Assembly (NCBI GenBank): GCA_965224065.1
Contig: CBDCYF010000005.1
Location: 3,906,001 to 3,970,000, forward strand
Length of the DNA: 64,000 bases
Origin: JAOTZA01 sp965224065
GTDB taxonomy: Bacteria > Acidobacteriota > Thermoanaerobaculia > Multivoradales > JAHEKO01
Direction: 5' to 3'
This document shows, one piece after another, positions 22,585 to 31,254 of the stretch. The notes under the pieces were generated by a model, which was given only the letters and a program-made list of their open reading frames with translations, did not search any database and was not told the DNA's origin. The translations under genes and the position numbers were made by a program. The stretch's first letter is position 1. Every line of letters starts with the position of its first letter.

Positions 22585-25572
22585 CTATTTGAGTGGCTTC
22601 AATACCGCCACAAAGGCCGTAAAGCCGTCATCGGGCCCGGCGACGGCCACCCCCAGGTCCGCGTTGATCACGGTCCGCCAGGGCCCGATGAAAGTGCCGC
22701 CGACGCCGGCGCCGGCCAGCAGCTTGCCGTCGAATCCCGCTTGCCGGTCGGTGACCCACGCGGCGTCGCCAATCAGGTCGATGCGGAACACTTCGCCGAT
22801 CCCCAACCCGTAGGTGAGGTGTGCGGCGTAGGCCTCCTCGGCCCGCACCTTGTCGCTCTGGTAGCCGTGAACGCGGACGTCGCTAAAGAGACCGAATTCG
22901 TACTTCGAGAAGCGGTCGAGGTTCGAGCCGTTGACGTACTCGGCCTGGAACCCGAATTTGAAGAACTTGGGCAAGTGCCAGACCTTGCCCGCGGAGACGC
23001 CCCAACGGGTGTACTCGTCGTTCTTCGGGTCGAAGTCCTCATTGTCCGGGAGACCCCAAGGCTCCCACTTGCCGCGGAGGGTACGGCTCACCTCTCCCCT
23101 CAGCCGGTAGCCCTTGCGGTTGTAGCGGGAGATGAGCGAGAAGGTGTGGTTGAGGTGATCGGACGGAAGAACGAAGTCGGCCGCGGTGTCGTCGGCGCGG
23201 GTGAACTTGGAGTAGCCGATCTGGTATTGGAGATCGATCTTGCCAAACTGACCCAGCGGCCGTCCCAGTTTGAGATCCAGGTTGGGGTTGATCCGGTCGA
23301 CGTCCTCGGCGTCGATCTCGACTCCATCGCGGAAGATGCGGTCGGTACCGGCGATTCCCAGGGCGAAGACGTCCAGCCCGAGATCGAATTTCGAGCCGCC
23401 GACGCTTGGCTTGGTCGCCGCCACGGTCAGCAACGGCCCGGCGAAGAAGATGTTGGCCTGTGTCCCCGTGCCGCGCCAGTCGAACCAGAGCCAGTTGTAG
23501 CCGCCGAGCGGCAGGGGGAAGTCGAGCGACTCGTCGTGAAACACCCCCGCCACCACAAAGCGGCGCGAGGTGTCGATCTCTTCCTTGACTCGGCGCTCGC
23601 CGGTCTCCTCGTCCTTGATCAGATAGCGCAGTCCCTCCTCGGTGTCGCGCACCATCGTGAACTCCGAGGCCAGAGCCGTTTCCCGGCGCTCTTCGAAGTC
23701 ATCGGCGTTGATGGCGATGTCGGTGAGCAGCACCTCACGCTCGACCACCGTGGTCGCCGACAGGATCGACCAGAGCTGTTGCCCGACAAGCCGCAGCGGC
23801 AAGAAATAGCTCTCGGGAGCCCAGGCGGCCGGCTCGCCCAAAGCATCCACCGGGCCAAACATCGTCGTTTCGTCGTTCGACAGCACGTCTCCCTCGAGGC
23901 CGAGCTGGACCGCACGAGTCTGCACCCGCGCGAAGATCTCCCGATCGACCCATACCGAGCCTCTATAGAGGCTCTTGCCCGGCTCGACGGCCGCTAGCGG
24001 CTCGAAGCCGACCACCCAGCAATCTCGGCCGTTGACCGTGTCGGTGCCGCGTAGCTCGTACCGGTATTCGCGGGTAAACGAGATATCGATCGGAGCCGCG
24101 GTCGCCTTCTCGGGCTGGATCAACGGAATCTCCGGGATCTTGGCCGAGCGCCAGCGCACGCCGTTGATCAAGAACTCCTGCCACACCCAGTCAAAGCCGC
24201 CGTCCCGCAAATAGAAAAACGGGCCCTTGAAACTGGTCTCCAGGGACTGCCCACCGGTGCCGAGCTGGTAACGCAGGTGGGTCGTGTTGATGGCGCGGTA
24301 GTTGCGCAGACGCCTCCTCTGGCCGTCCTCGAACGCCTGCAAACGCCGCAGGATCTCTTCCACCGGCAGTTGGCGCTCGGTGGTGACCAGGAGCTCTTCC
24401 TCGAGACCGGCGATGCCTTCGATCTCCGAGGCGGTCAGGCGCTCGAGGTGGAGTATCTCGACCGGCCGGGGATCGGCGACACGGACTTCGAGCCCCGTCG
24501 AAGTTCTCTGGACGCCAAAGAGTCGTGCGATCTCTCCGCTTTCCGGATCGACCCGGGCCGGGCTGCGCAGACCGGAGTCGGAAAACGTGGCCACCAGCTC
24601 GTCGGTCGCCGAGTTCGGTTTGACGATCACCCGGAGTCCCAAGTCTTCTCCGCGCACAAAGGCCCAGCCCTCGAGATCGCCGGTGGGCTCGGAATAGGGG
24701 TCGAGCGACAAGTCGCCCGCGAACTCGCGGGCCAGGATCTTTAGCGGGCCGATCGCTTCGCTCGGCGCGACGGCCGGAACACTCCCCGGGAGCTCGAGAT
24801 CGAACAGGGTCACCGCGAACCCGGTCCCTGCCCACCGCGCCGCTTCCGCCAGACTCTCCAGTGGCCGACTCGGGAAGGGAACGCCGCCGAGTGTCACCGG
24901 CCGGCCGGGGTCGAGGGCGGCAAGGGTCTCCAGAGTTTCCTCGATGCTGCCCCGAGCCGGATCGGGGCGTGCCGACAGGGCCCAGCCCTCGATGTAAGCG
25001 CCGACGTCGTCGGCCATCAGCGCCTCGAATTGGTCCGGGCCGGTCGAGGGCGGCGCCGCGATCACCCGCGCTTCGGGCTGTGCCCCCTTGATGGCCACCG
25101 AGGCGCGTTTCAGAAGAAAGCCGTATTCAGACGCGGTCTTTGGAAGGGCCTCGTTCGAGCCTGCGGTTTCCCAACGAATCTCGAAATGAGAGTTTGGGGT
25201 CGCCGCGCGTGCCAGCCGCGCGGCTTCCTCCAGCTCGCGCTCCAGGCTCTGATTGCCGGCCAGGGGTTGGGTGGCGCGAAAGATGAGCCGCAGCCAGGGC
25301 GTCCCACCGGCTCCCGCGATGGCGGCCGGGTGGGTGGCGTCCGCTGAGCCGTCGAGCTCGACCGGGAAGGCGACGTAGATCCTCTGGTCGTCGGTCAGCC
25401 GGGGCTCGGCGTCCAGGTTCTGGACTACTCCCGCGATGTCGGTCGTGTGGATCCCGGCACACGGCCGGCACGGTGGCGCCGCCGCCGATGCCGGATCGGC
25501 AGACATTAGGACCAGCGGCGACAGCGCGAGAAAGCACGCGGCCGGCAGAGTTCGTTTCAAACGCTTGTTCAT
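22585..25572 (-). CDS. very large outer-membrane barrel protein with LolA-like middle domain
   Basis: About 995 residues from ATG 25572, which follows AGGTGAGC and starts a signal peptide (KRLKRTLPAACFLALSPLVLMSA). N-terminal 400 residues: unknown domain with CRPC near the start, Gly/Pro-rich beta pattern. Middle (about 400-650): beta-rich region (THLRYQLGTG, WVWQEFLINGVRW, YRGSVWVDREIFARVQTRAVQL) that recalls lipid-carrier LolA folds. C-terminal 350 residues: alternating aromatic strands ending in FVAVLKPLK, typical of an outer-membrane barrel. I do not recognise a named family for the whole chain. Possible roles are lipid or polymer export to the cell surface. The gene stands alone, between the Doc pair and the VapBC pair. 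Confidence 0.7.
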   Translation of the reverse strand: MNKRLKRTLPAACFLALSPLVLMSADPASAAAPPCRPCAGIHTTDIAGVVQNLDAEPRLTDDQRIYVAFPVELDGSADATHPAAIAGAGGTPWLRLIFRATQPLAGNQSLERELEEAARLARAATPNSHFEIRWETAGSNEALPKTASEYGFLLKRASVAIKGAQPEARVIAAPPSTGPDQFEALMADDVGAYIEGWALSARPDPARGSIEETLETLAALDPGRPVTLGGVPFPSRPLESLAEAARWAGTGFAVTLFDLELPGSVPAVAPSEAIGPLKILAREFAGDLSLDPYSEPTGDLEGWAFVRGEDLGLRVIVKPNSATDELVATFSDSGLRSPARVDPESGEIARLFGVQRTSTGLEVRVADPRPVEILHLERLTASEIEGIAGLEEELLVTTERQLPVEEILRRLQAFEDGQRRRLRNYRAINTTHLRYQLGTGGQSLETSFKGPFFYLRDGGFDWVWQEFLINGVRWRSAKIPEIPLIQPEKATAAPIDISFTREYRYELRGTDTVNGRDCWVVGFEPLAAVEPGKSLYRGSVWVDREIFARVQTRAVQLGLEGDVLSNDETTMFGPVDALGEPAAWAPESYFLPLRLVGQQLWSILSATTVVEREVLLTDIAINADDFEERRETALASEFTMVRDTEEGLRYLIKDEETGERRVKEEIDTSRRFVVAGVFHDESLDFPLPLGGYNWLWFDWRGTGTQANIFFAGPLLTVAATKPSVGGSKFDLGLDVFALGIAGTDRIFRDGVEIDAEDVDRINPNLDLKLGRPLGQFGKIDLQYQIGYSKFTRADDTAADFVLPSDHLNHTFSLISRYNRKGYRLRGEVSRTLRGKWEPWGLPDNEDFDPKNDEYTRWGVSAGKVWHLPKFFKFGFQAEYVNGSNLDRFSKYEFGLFSDVRVHGYQSDKVRAEEAYAAHLTYGLGIGEVFRIDLIGDAAWVTDRQAGFDGKLLAGAGVGGTFIGPWRTVINADLGVAVAGPDDGFTAFVAVLKPLK

Positions 25573-25677
25573 GCTCACCTGTTCCCCTGTCTCATCCTCG
25601 CAGGCTTGCGATCTGCGATTGCTCATCCAAGAGCGCATCGAGCTAGCAAGGGGGGTGCCATCTCACCCACTTGGCTG

Positions 25678-26055
25678 CTATGCAAATCGCAGATCCGGGA
25701 CTCGCTCGAAGTGGCGACGATTTCGCGTGAGAAGCAGGGCACCGCGAGTGAGAACGATGCCCGAGATGAGGCAGTCGGCCATGCCGATCGACTGTCCCTG
25801 GCTGTCGAGGTTCCGTTTGATCTCGGCCCCCGCGTCGGCAGCTTCCGTGCCGAGGTCGAGGGTCGGAAGGGCCACCAGGAGTCCGAGAACGGCCTCCCCC
25901 TGCCTCGCGCTTCGAACCCCGGCGAGTAGCTCGAAGCGGGAGATCGCGGTGGTGGCCAGGTTGCCGGCCTCGAGCAACCGAGCGACCTGGCGGGCCGCGC
26001 CCCGGTTCTCGAGAAAATCAATCAAAACGTCGGTGTCGGCGACGATCACCGCCAA
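25678..26055 (-). CDS. vapC: VapC-type PIN domain ribonuclease toxin
   Basis: A 125-residue PIN domain with D7 (VADTDVLIDFLE), Glu42 (RFELLAG) and Asp94 (GMADCLISG) at the expected metal positions, plus the ALLLTRNRRHFERV finish. VapC toxins cleave tRNA or rRNA. The gene overlaps the upstream antitoxin gene by 10 bases. A 100-base gap separates it from the outer-membrane protein gene downstream, with nothing recognised in it. Confidence 0.92.
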   Translation of the reverse strand: MAVIVADTDVLIDFLENRGAARQVARLLEAGNLATTAISRFELLAGVRSARQGEAVLGLLVALPTLDLGTEAADAGAEIKRNLDSQGQSIGMADCLISGIVLTRGALLLTRNRRHFERVPDLRFA

Positions 26056-26285
26056 TGGCCCCGTAGCTTTTCGGTGCGTTCCCGGAGATCCGAGGCTTCT
26101 TCGCTCGAGAGATGCCCGAGAAGGTCGAGCGCTCGCGCGCGGTCCCTTTCCCGGTCTTCGATCGCCTTCAGATAGTTCTCGACCGCCTCGTTGACCAGAT
26201 GCGAGAAGCCTTTCTCGCCCCGCTTGGCGGCCAGTTCAAGCAACTTCGCTCGGTGCTCGTCGAGGAGTTCGATGGTCGTCCGCAC
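26046..26285 (-). CDS. vapB: VapB-type antitoxin, RHH fold
   Basis: A 79-residue antitoxin from GTG 26285. The N-terminal RHH part is MRTTIELLDEHRAKLLELAAKRGEKGFSHLVNEAVENYLK, and the C-terminus (DLLGHLSSEEASDLRERTEKLRGHW) is the VapC-binding tail. No ribosome site precedes the GTG; instead a TATAGT box ends six bases before it, so the transcript may be leaderless. Confidence 0.9.
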   Translation of the reverse strand: MRTTIELLDEHRAKLLELAAKRGEKGFSHLVNEAVENYLKAIEDRERDRARALDLLGHLSSEEASDLRERTEKLRGHWR

Positions 26286-26313
26286 CGGAATACTATAGCA
26301 TGCATGTGCATGT
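26286..26313 (-). promoter_or_regulatory. VapBC promoter with ACATGC repeats, possible leaderless start
   Basis: Read on the minus strand, ACATGCACATGCATGC (26313-26298) is followed by TATAGT (26297-26292) and then ATTCCG and the antitoxin GTG. The -10 lies at the distance expected if transcription starts at the GTG itself. The repeated ACATGC/CATGCATG units just upstream are the likely VapB operator. A clear -35 is not seen. Confidence 0.5.
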
Positions 26314-26354
26314 ATTAGTGACCGAAAGGCAAACCCTTTGAAAAAACAAAACGC

Positions 26355-28283
26355 TCAGGCGCCGGCCCAGTCGCTCCGCCGCCCGCGCCAGCGCACCACC
26401 GCGACGATGATCGCCGAGCCGACCAAGATCGAGGCCCAGGGGCTGAGACCGTAGGCGGTGGGCAGGTCGCCGATTAGAACACCGAGAAAGCCGGCGGCGA
26501 GCGCGTACGGCATCTGGGTCTTGACGTGGGCGATGTGATCGCATCCCGAGGCCATCGAGGAGAGGATGGTCGTATCCGAGATCGGGGAGCAGTGGTCGCC
26601 CCAGACACTTCCGGCCAGCACCGAGGAGATCGTCCCCAGTAGCAACACATAGAAGGCCCGCCCGTCGATCGCCAGCCCGGCGTCCAAGGCCAGGCCGTGG
26701 GAGATCGGGATGACCAGCGGCATCAGGATCCCCATGGTTCCCCAAGAGGTCCCGGTGGCGAACGCGGTCGCGGCCGAGAGGAAGAACACCAGGGCCGGCA
26801 GAAGCTGTGGCGACAGCACCCCCCGCGTCAGCCCGACGACATAGTCGGCGGTGTGGAGCTGGCCGCAGACCTCGCCGATCGACCAGGCCAGGACCAGGAC
26901 CACCAAGGCCATCAGCATCGACTTGAAGCCGTGGACCATGGCGCCGGTGGCGGTGCGGACGCTCAGGATCCTCTGGGTGACCGCCAGCAGCAACGCGACG
27001 ATCACACCCGAAAGGCTCGCCCACAGCAGGGCGTTGTAACTGTCGGCGTTGGAGAAGACATCGCGCAGCCAGGCGAGAGAAGACGAGTAGTCGGCTCGGT
27101 CCACCCCTGTCTTGCCGGAAACGAAGAGCCCGGCGATGGTCACCGCGATCACCGTGAGAATCGGTAGCAACGCATTGCGCGCCCGGCGGGGGGCGTCCTC
27201 CGGCGGGTTGGCGATCTCGTTGTCGTAATCGGCCAGTGGCACATCACCTTCGGCGATGACCTTGCCGGTGTCGCTGGCGCGCTTCTCAGCCTTGAACATC
27301 GGACCGAAGTCGCGGCAGCTATAGGCGATCGTAAACCCGAGCACCAGCGCGAAGATGGGGTAGAAGCGGTAGGCGATCGAAGCGATAAAGGTGGTGTAGG
27401 CGTTGTAGCCCAGGTCGAGCTGGGAGAACGACGCCTCGATCAACCCGACCTCGAAGCCGATCCAAGTCGAGATGGGGATCACGCTGGCGATCGGGGCGGC
27501 GGTCGAGTCGACGATGTAGGCGAGCTTCTCGCGGCTGACGCGGAGCCGATCGGTGATCGGCCGCATGGTCGGGCCGACGATCAGCGTGTTGGCGTAATCG
27601 TCGAAGAAGACCAGCACGCCCATGACCCAGGTGGCGAGCTGGCCGCGGCGGGCGGAGGTAGCAAATCGCGCCACCCGGTTGACGATCCCCTGGGTGCCGC
27701 CGCTTTTGGTGATCAGGCCGACCATCCCACCCAGCAGCGTGGTGAAGATGAGGATGCGGGCGCGGTCGAAGTCGGTCAGGGTCGGAGCGACCAGAGTGTC
27801 GATGGTGCGCGCGAGCGCCGTCCACGGCGCCCACCCAAAGAGCAGGAAGGCGCCGCTCATGATCCCCAAAAAGAGCGAGATCAGGACATCTTTGAAAACC
27901 AGGGCCAGACAAATCGCGATCAGCGGGGGCAGAACCGACACCCAGCCGGGGAGGACCGAGACGGCGACTTCGGCCGCACCGGCGCCCGGTGCCGTTACTT
28001 CGATCGTGTGCCGGCCCCGCTCGATCTCGGCGTCGACCTTGAGTGAATGCGCGCCCGCGGGGAGGTCGTGTGTCTCGACGCTGCGGCCGTCGACCCGGAT
28101 CTCGACCGGTAGCGTGGCTTCCGCGTCGAGACCCGAGACGTCGATCGCCAAGTGGAGGGGGGAGCCGGTGATGACCGCGCCCTCGACCGCGAGCTCCAGC
28201 GCCGGCGCGCCCTTGGCAGAGGCCGGGATCGTCGCCAGGATCAGAACCGCCAGGCCGGCCGCGGTCCTGAGTCTCGGAAGCAT
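26355..28283 (-). CDS. NhaC-family Na+/H+ antiporter with N-terminal extracytoplasmic domain
   Basis: About 642 residues from ATG 28283. Signal peptide-like start (GLAVLILATIPASAKGA), then a beta-rich region of about 100 residues (27-130, resembling an Ig-like domain: LHLAIDVSGLDAEATLPVEIRVDGRS), then about 11-12 membrane helices with NhaC features: DDYANTLIVGPTM, the STAAPIASVIPISTWIGFEVG helix and SVWGDHCSPISDTTILSS near the end. NhaC proteins exchange sodium and protons or exchange malate and lactate. The exported N-terminal domain is not part of the classic family. The gene starts 16 bp after recA's stop and probably shares its transcript. Confidence 0.88.
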   Translation of the reverse strand: MLPRLRTAAGLAVLILATIPASAKGAPALELAVEGAVITGSPLHLAIDVSGLDAEATLPVEIRVDGRSVETHDLPAGAHSLKVDAEIERGRHTIEVTAPGAGAAEVAVSVLPGWVSVLPPLIAICLALVFKDVLISLFLGIMSGAFLLFGWAPWTALARTIDTLVAPTLTDFDRARILIFTTLLGGMVGLITKSGGTQGIVNRVARFATSARRGQLATWVMGVLVFFDDYANTLIVGPTMRPITDRLRVSREKLAYIVDSTAAPIASVIPISTWIGFEVGLIEASFSQLDLGYNAYTTFIASIAYRFYPIFALVLGFTIAYSCRDFGPMFKAEKRASDTGKVIAEGDVPLADYDNEIANPPEDAPRRARNALLPILTVIAVTIAGLFVSGKTGVDRADYSSSLAWLRDVFSNADSYNALLWASLSGVIVALLLAVTQRILSVRTATGAMVHGFKSMLMALVVLVLAWSIGEVCGQLHTADYVVGLTRGVLSPQLLPALVFFLSAATAFATGTSWGTMGILMPLVIPISHGLALDAGLAIDGRAFYVLLLGTISSVLAGSVWGDHCSPISDTTILSSMASGCDHIAHVKTQMPYALAAGFLGVLIGDLPTAYGLSPWASILVGSAIIVAVVRWRGRRSDWAGA

Positions 28284-28299
28284 CGGCGCTCGCCGAACC

Positions 28300-29376
28300 T
28301 TAGTTTTCGACTGCTGCGGCTTCGGCGGCCGGTTCGGGCTCGGGGGTTTCGGGTGGGGTGGCGCTCGAGACCTGAAGCGGCGGCAGCCCGAGCTTCTCCC
28401 GGATGCCGTTCTCGATCTCGTCCGCCAGCTCCGGGTTGTCGCGCAGAAACTGTTTGGCGTTCTCGCGTCCCTGCCCCAAGCGAACGTCGCCGTAGTTGTA
28501 CCAGGCGCCGCTCTTGCCGACCGTCTTGTGGTCAACCCCCATGTCGATCAGCTCTCCGACACGCGAGATGCCCTCACCGTAGTCGATGTCGAACTCGGCA
28601 ATGCGAAACGGCGCGGCGATCTTGTTTTTGACGATCTTGATCTTGACCCGGCTCCCCACGACCTGATCGCCGTCCTTGAGCGCCGCGATCCGCCGGATGT
28701 CGACCCGCACCGACGAGTAGAACTTGAGCGCCCGCCCGCCGGTGGTGGTCTCGGGGCTGCCGAACATCACACCGATCTTTTCTCGAATCTGGTTAATAAA
28801 CACCAGACACGTCCTGGACTTGGCGACAATCGCGGTGAGCTTGCGCAGGGCCTGGGACATCAGCCGGGCCTGGAGACCGACGTGGGAGTCGCCCATCTCG
28901 CCCTCGATCTCGGCACGGGGCACCAGGGCGGCGACCGAATCGACCACCACGATGTCGACCGAATTGCTGCGCACCAGCATCTCGGCGATCTCGAGCGCCT
29001 GCTCGCCAAAATCGGGCTGCGATACCAGCAGGTTGTCGATATCGACACCCAATTTGCCGGCGTATTCGGCATCGAGCGCGTGCTCCGCATCGATAAAGGC
29101 CGCCACTCCTCCCAGCTTCTGGGCCTGGGCGACGACCGACAGCGCCAACGTCGTCTTGCCCGACGATTCCGGGCCGTAAACCTCGACCACTCGTCCGCGG
29201 GGAAAACCGCCGGCGCCGATGGCCGCGTCCACCGCCAGCGAACCGGTCGGGATGGTGTCGATCGCCAAGGTCTCCTGCTGGCCGAGGCGCATGATCGCCC
29301 CCTTGCCAAACTGTCTTTCGATCTGGGTCAGCGCTCCGTCGATTGCCTTACCGCGCTCTGCTTTGGGGTCTGCCAT
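28300..29376 (-). CDS. recA: RecA recombinase
   Basis: A 358-residue RecA that forms ATP-dependent filaments on single-stranded DNA for homologous recombination and the SOS response. ATG 29376 follows AAAGGAGA with good spacing; the longer open frame is not needed. Walker A GPESSGKT is at 68-75, Walker B IVVVDSVAALVP near 140-150, the L2 region TRTCLVFINQIREKIGVMFG follows and MAW-type GGRALKFYSSVRVDIRR near 220. The C-terminus is acidic and Pro-rich as usual. No LexA-like box is obvious upstream. It is the best phylogenetic marker in the window. Confidence 0.98.
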   Translation of the reverse strand: MADPKAERGKAIDGALTQIERQFGKGAIMRLGQQETLAIDTIPTGSLAVDAAIGAGGFPRGRVVEVYGPESSGKTTLALSVVAQAQKLGGVAAFIDAEHALDAEYAGKLGVDIDNLLVSQPDFGEQALEIAEMLVRSNSVDIVVVDSVAALVPRAEIEGEMGDSHVGLQARLMSQALRKLTAIVAKSRTCLVFINQIREKIGVMFGSPETTTGGRALKFYSSVRVDIRRIAALKDGDQVVGSRVKIKIVKNKIAAPFRIAEFDIDYGEGISRVGELIDMGVDHKTVGKSGAWYNYGDVRLGQGRENAKQFLRDNPELADEIENGIREKLGLPPLQVSSATPPETPEPEPAAEAAAVEN

Positions 29377-29538
29377 GCCGTTTTTCTCCTTTGACCGCGG
29401 GCGCCGCCCGCCAAGCACCGAGGCTATACTATTGGCTCGGCCGCGAATTGGAAACGCTGTGCCGCTTCCGCATCTGATAGACGAAATCGAGGCCTCCGAT
29501 CTGACAGTCCGGGCTCGAAACCAGACTTCTCGGACGAC

Positions 29539-30489
29539 ATGACGAGCCTGGCGGAGGAGCTTGAGGCCGAGTTGCGAGAGATTCCGGGCCTGCAGGTCGA
29601 GATCTCCGCCGACCTCTCCCGGCTCAACACTTTCCGTATCGGCGGCGTGGCCGATCTATTTGTCGAAGTCTCGACCGAGAATGGCCTGGGCGAGCTGTTG
29701 CGTCGGGTCGATCGCGCCAAAGCGCCCTTTCAGTTGCTGGGTCTGGGCTCCAACGTGCTGGTTCCGGACGACGGGCTGCGCGGCGTGGTGGCAAGGCTCG
29801 GGGGCGAGTTTCGCGAGGTGCGAGTCGATGGCCGGCAAGTGCGCGCGGGCGGCGCCGTCACGCTCGCGCAGATCGCGCGCCGCACCGCCGCGCAGGGTCT
29901 CACCGGGCTCGAGGCCTTGTCCGGGTTCCCATCCACCGTCGGCGGCGCGATCTTTATGAACGCCGGCTGCTATGGAACCGAGATCAAGGACTTGCTGGTC
30001 GAGGCCCGGGTGGCCGGTACGGACGGCTCGATCGCCGTGTGGACGACGGAAAATCTCGAACCCGGTTACCGCTCGACCCGGTTGCAGCGGGTCGGCGGCA
30101 TCGTGGTCTCCGGTCTTTTCGAGCTCGCGCCCGGCGACCCCGACGAAGCCCTGGCACGTATCGACGAGCTCAACAGGAAGAGGTGGGGAAGCCTGCCGTC
30201 GGGGCATCCCAATGCCGGTTCGATCTTCCGCAACCCGCCGGGCGACTATGCCGGCAGGATGATCGACGAATGCGGGCTCAAGGGCCTGCGCCGGGGGGGC
30301 GCCCAGATCAGTCCCAAACACGGCAACGTCATCGTCAACCTCGGGGAGGCCCGGGCGGCTGAGGTTCTCGATCTGATGCTGGAGGCGCGCTCGGCGGTGG
30401 AGGAACGTTTCGCAGTACGGCTCGAGCCAGAGGTCGTGTTGACCGGCGAGCTCTCCAAACAATGGGTCAAAGCGCTCGCCGACCTGTGA
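29539..30489 (+). CDS. murB: UDP-N-acetylenolpyruvoylglucosamine reductase (MurB)
   Basis: A 316-residue flavoenzyme that reduces the enolpyruvyl group of UDP-GlcNAc-enolpyruvate with NADPH to give UDP-MurNAc for peptidoglycan. FAD-binding features are NTFRIGGVADLFVEV, the LGLGSNVLVPD loop and the GFPSTVGGAIFMNAGCYG segment. The active-site Ser lies in GSIFRNP (about 222-228), and ISPKHGNVIVN holds the C-terminal Lys/Glu region. ATG 29539 is the only reasonable start; no strong ribosome site. It stands alone, divergent from recA; no other mur genes are in the window. Confidence 0.96.
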   Translation: MTSLAEELEAELREIPGLQVEISADLSRLNTFRIGGVADLFVEVSTENGLGELLRRVDRAKAPFQLLGLGSNVLVPDDGLRGVVARLGGEFREVRVDGRQVRAGGAVTLAQIARRTAAQGLTGLEALSGFPSTVGGAIFMNAGCYGTEIKDLLVEARVAGTDGSIAVWTTENLEPGYRSTRLQRVGGIVVSGLFELAPGDPDEALARIDELNRKRWGSLPSGHPNAGSIFRNPPGDYAGRMIDECGLKGLRRGGAQISPKHGNVIVNLGEARAAEVLDLMLEARSAVEERFAVRLEPEVVLTGELSKQWVKALADL

Positions 30490-30494
30490 ACCGC

Positions 30495-30593
30495 TTGACA
30501 GCCGAATCGGCGGATTTGGGCTAGTTTTCGAGCCGCGGCGGCCGGTTCGCTGTCCTCCTCGCCGCCAACCGGGCGAGAAAGACAGGCTAGAAT
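30495..30593 (+). promoter_or_regulatory. candidate promoter region before the lipoprotein-MoxR genes
   Basis: The 146-base gap after murB holds TTGACA (30495-30500) followed by GGCTAG (30519-30524) at 18-base spacing, and a separate TAGAAT (30588-30593) without a clear -35. Either could drive the lipoprotein gene at 30636; the evidence is weak. Confidence 0.25.
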
Positions 30594-30635
30594 CACCCGA
30601 CCGGAGTTGATCTGAAAACAACGGAGGAAGCCGCT

Positions 30636-31199
30636 GTGCGTATATTCTGGAAAAGAGCGTCAATTGTTGGTTTGTTTCTCAGCATTCTCGCGACGGTGGG
30701 CGCGTGTCGTGAGCTCTCGCCCGAGGAGAAAGTCGAGCTTTTGCGCTCGCGCTATACGGCGAGGATCAACGAGAGCGGCTTTTTTGTCCGCGATATTCTC
30801 GTCGAGCCTGCGGCGGTTGACGCCGATCCAGGAGCCGTTCTCGAAGCTGAGGAAGAGCCCGCGGACGACGGTGCCCTGGCGGAGTCGGTCGAGCCGGTCG
30901 AGCCCGAGACCCGGCAGGAGATTCTTCTCGACATCATCGTTCAGCACGATTCCAACGAAGCCCTTCCCGGGATCACCCTCGATCTCGAGATGGTCGATGC
31001 CCAAGGGGACGTAAAGAAACACTGGCGCAAGTGGGTGGAGACGGAGGGCTTGCCAAAGGCCAACCAGAAACAGGTCACCGAGACACTGGTGGATGTCGGC
31101 TATGAAGAAGGGGATGGCTTCAATGTCGAGATCCGCTCCGACATTTCCCCGGAAGAACGGACCGAGTACAAGGAGTTCGCCGCCGCGACCGGTGGCTGA
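30636..31199 (+). CDS. acidic lipoprotein, unknown function
   Basis: A 187-residue lipoprotein starting at GTG 30636 with ACGGAGGAAG upstream. Basic N-terminus, hydrophobic core and lipobox ATVGAC with Cys24. The middle is Glu/Asp/Pro-rich (about 65-95), then a beta-type segment with HDSNEALPGITLDLEMVDAQ, suggesting an extended domain like an Ig or carrier domain. No family recognised. It is 55 bp upstream of a MoxR-type ATPase gene and may be part of the same operon. Confidence 0.7.
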   Translation: MRIFWKRASIVGLFLSILATVGACRELSPEEKVELLRSRYTARINESGFFVRDILVEPAAVDADPGAVLEAEEEPADDGALAESVEPVEPETRQEILLDIIVQHDSNEALPGITLDLEMVDAQGDVKKHWRKWVETEGLPKANQKQVTETLVDVGYEEGDGFNVEIRSDISPEERTEYKEFAAATGG

Positions 31200-31254
31200 T
31201 CCACCAAACCCGGCGGGGCATAGCAACGTAAGAACCGTAGGTCGGGAAAAGGGG

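Noticed and set aside
27622..29394. 590-residue plus-strand frame over nhaC and recA
   Set aside because: Antisense of two well-recognised genes; low-complexity composition.
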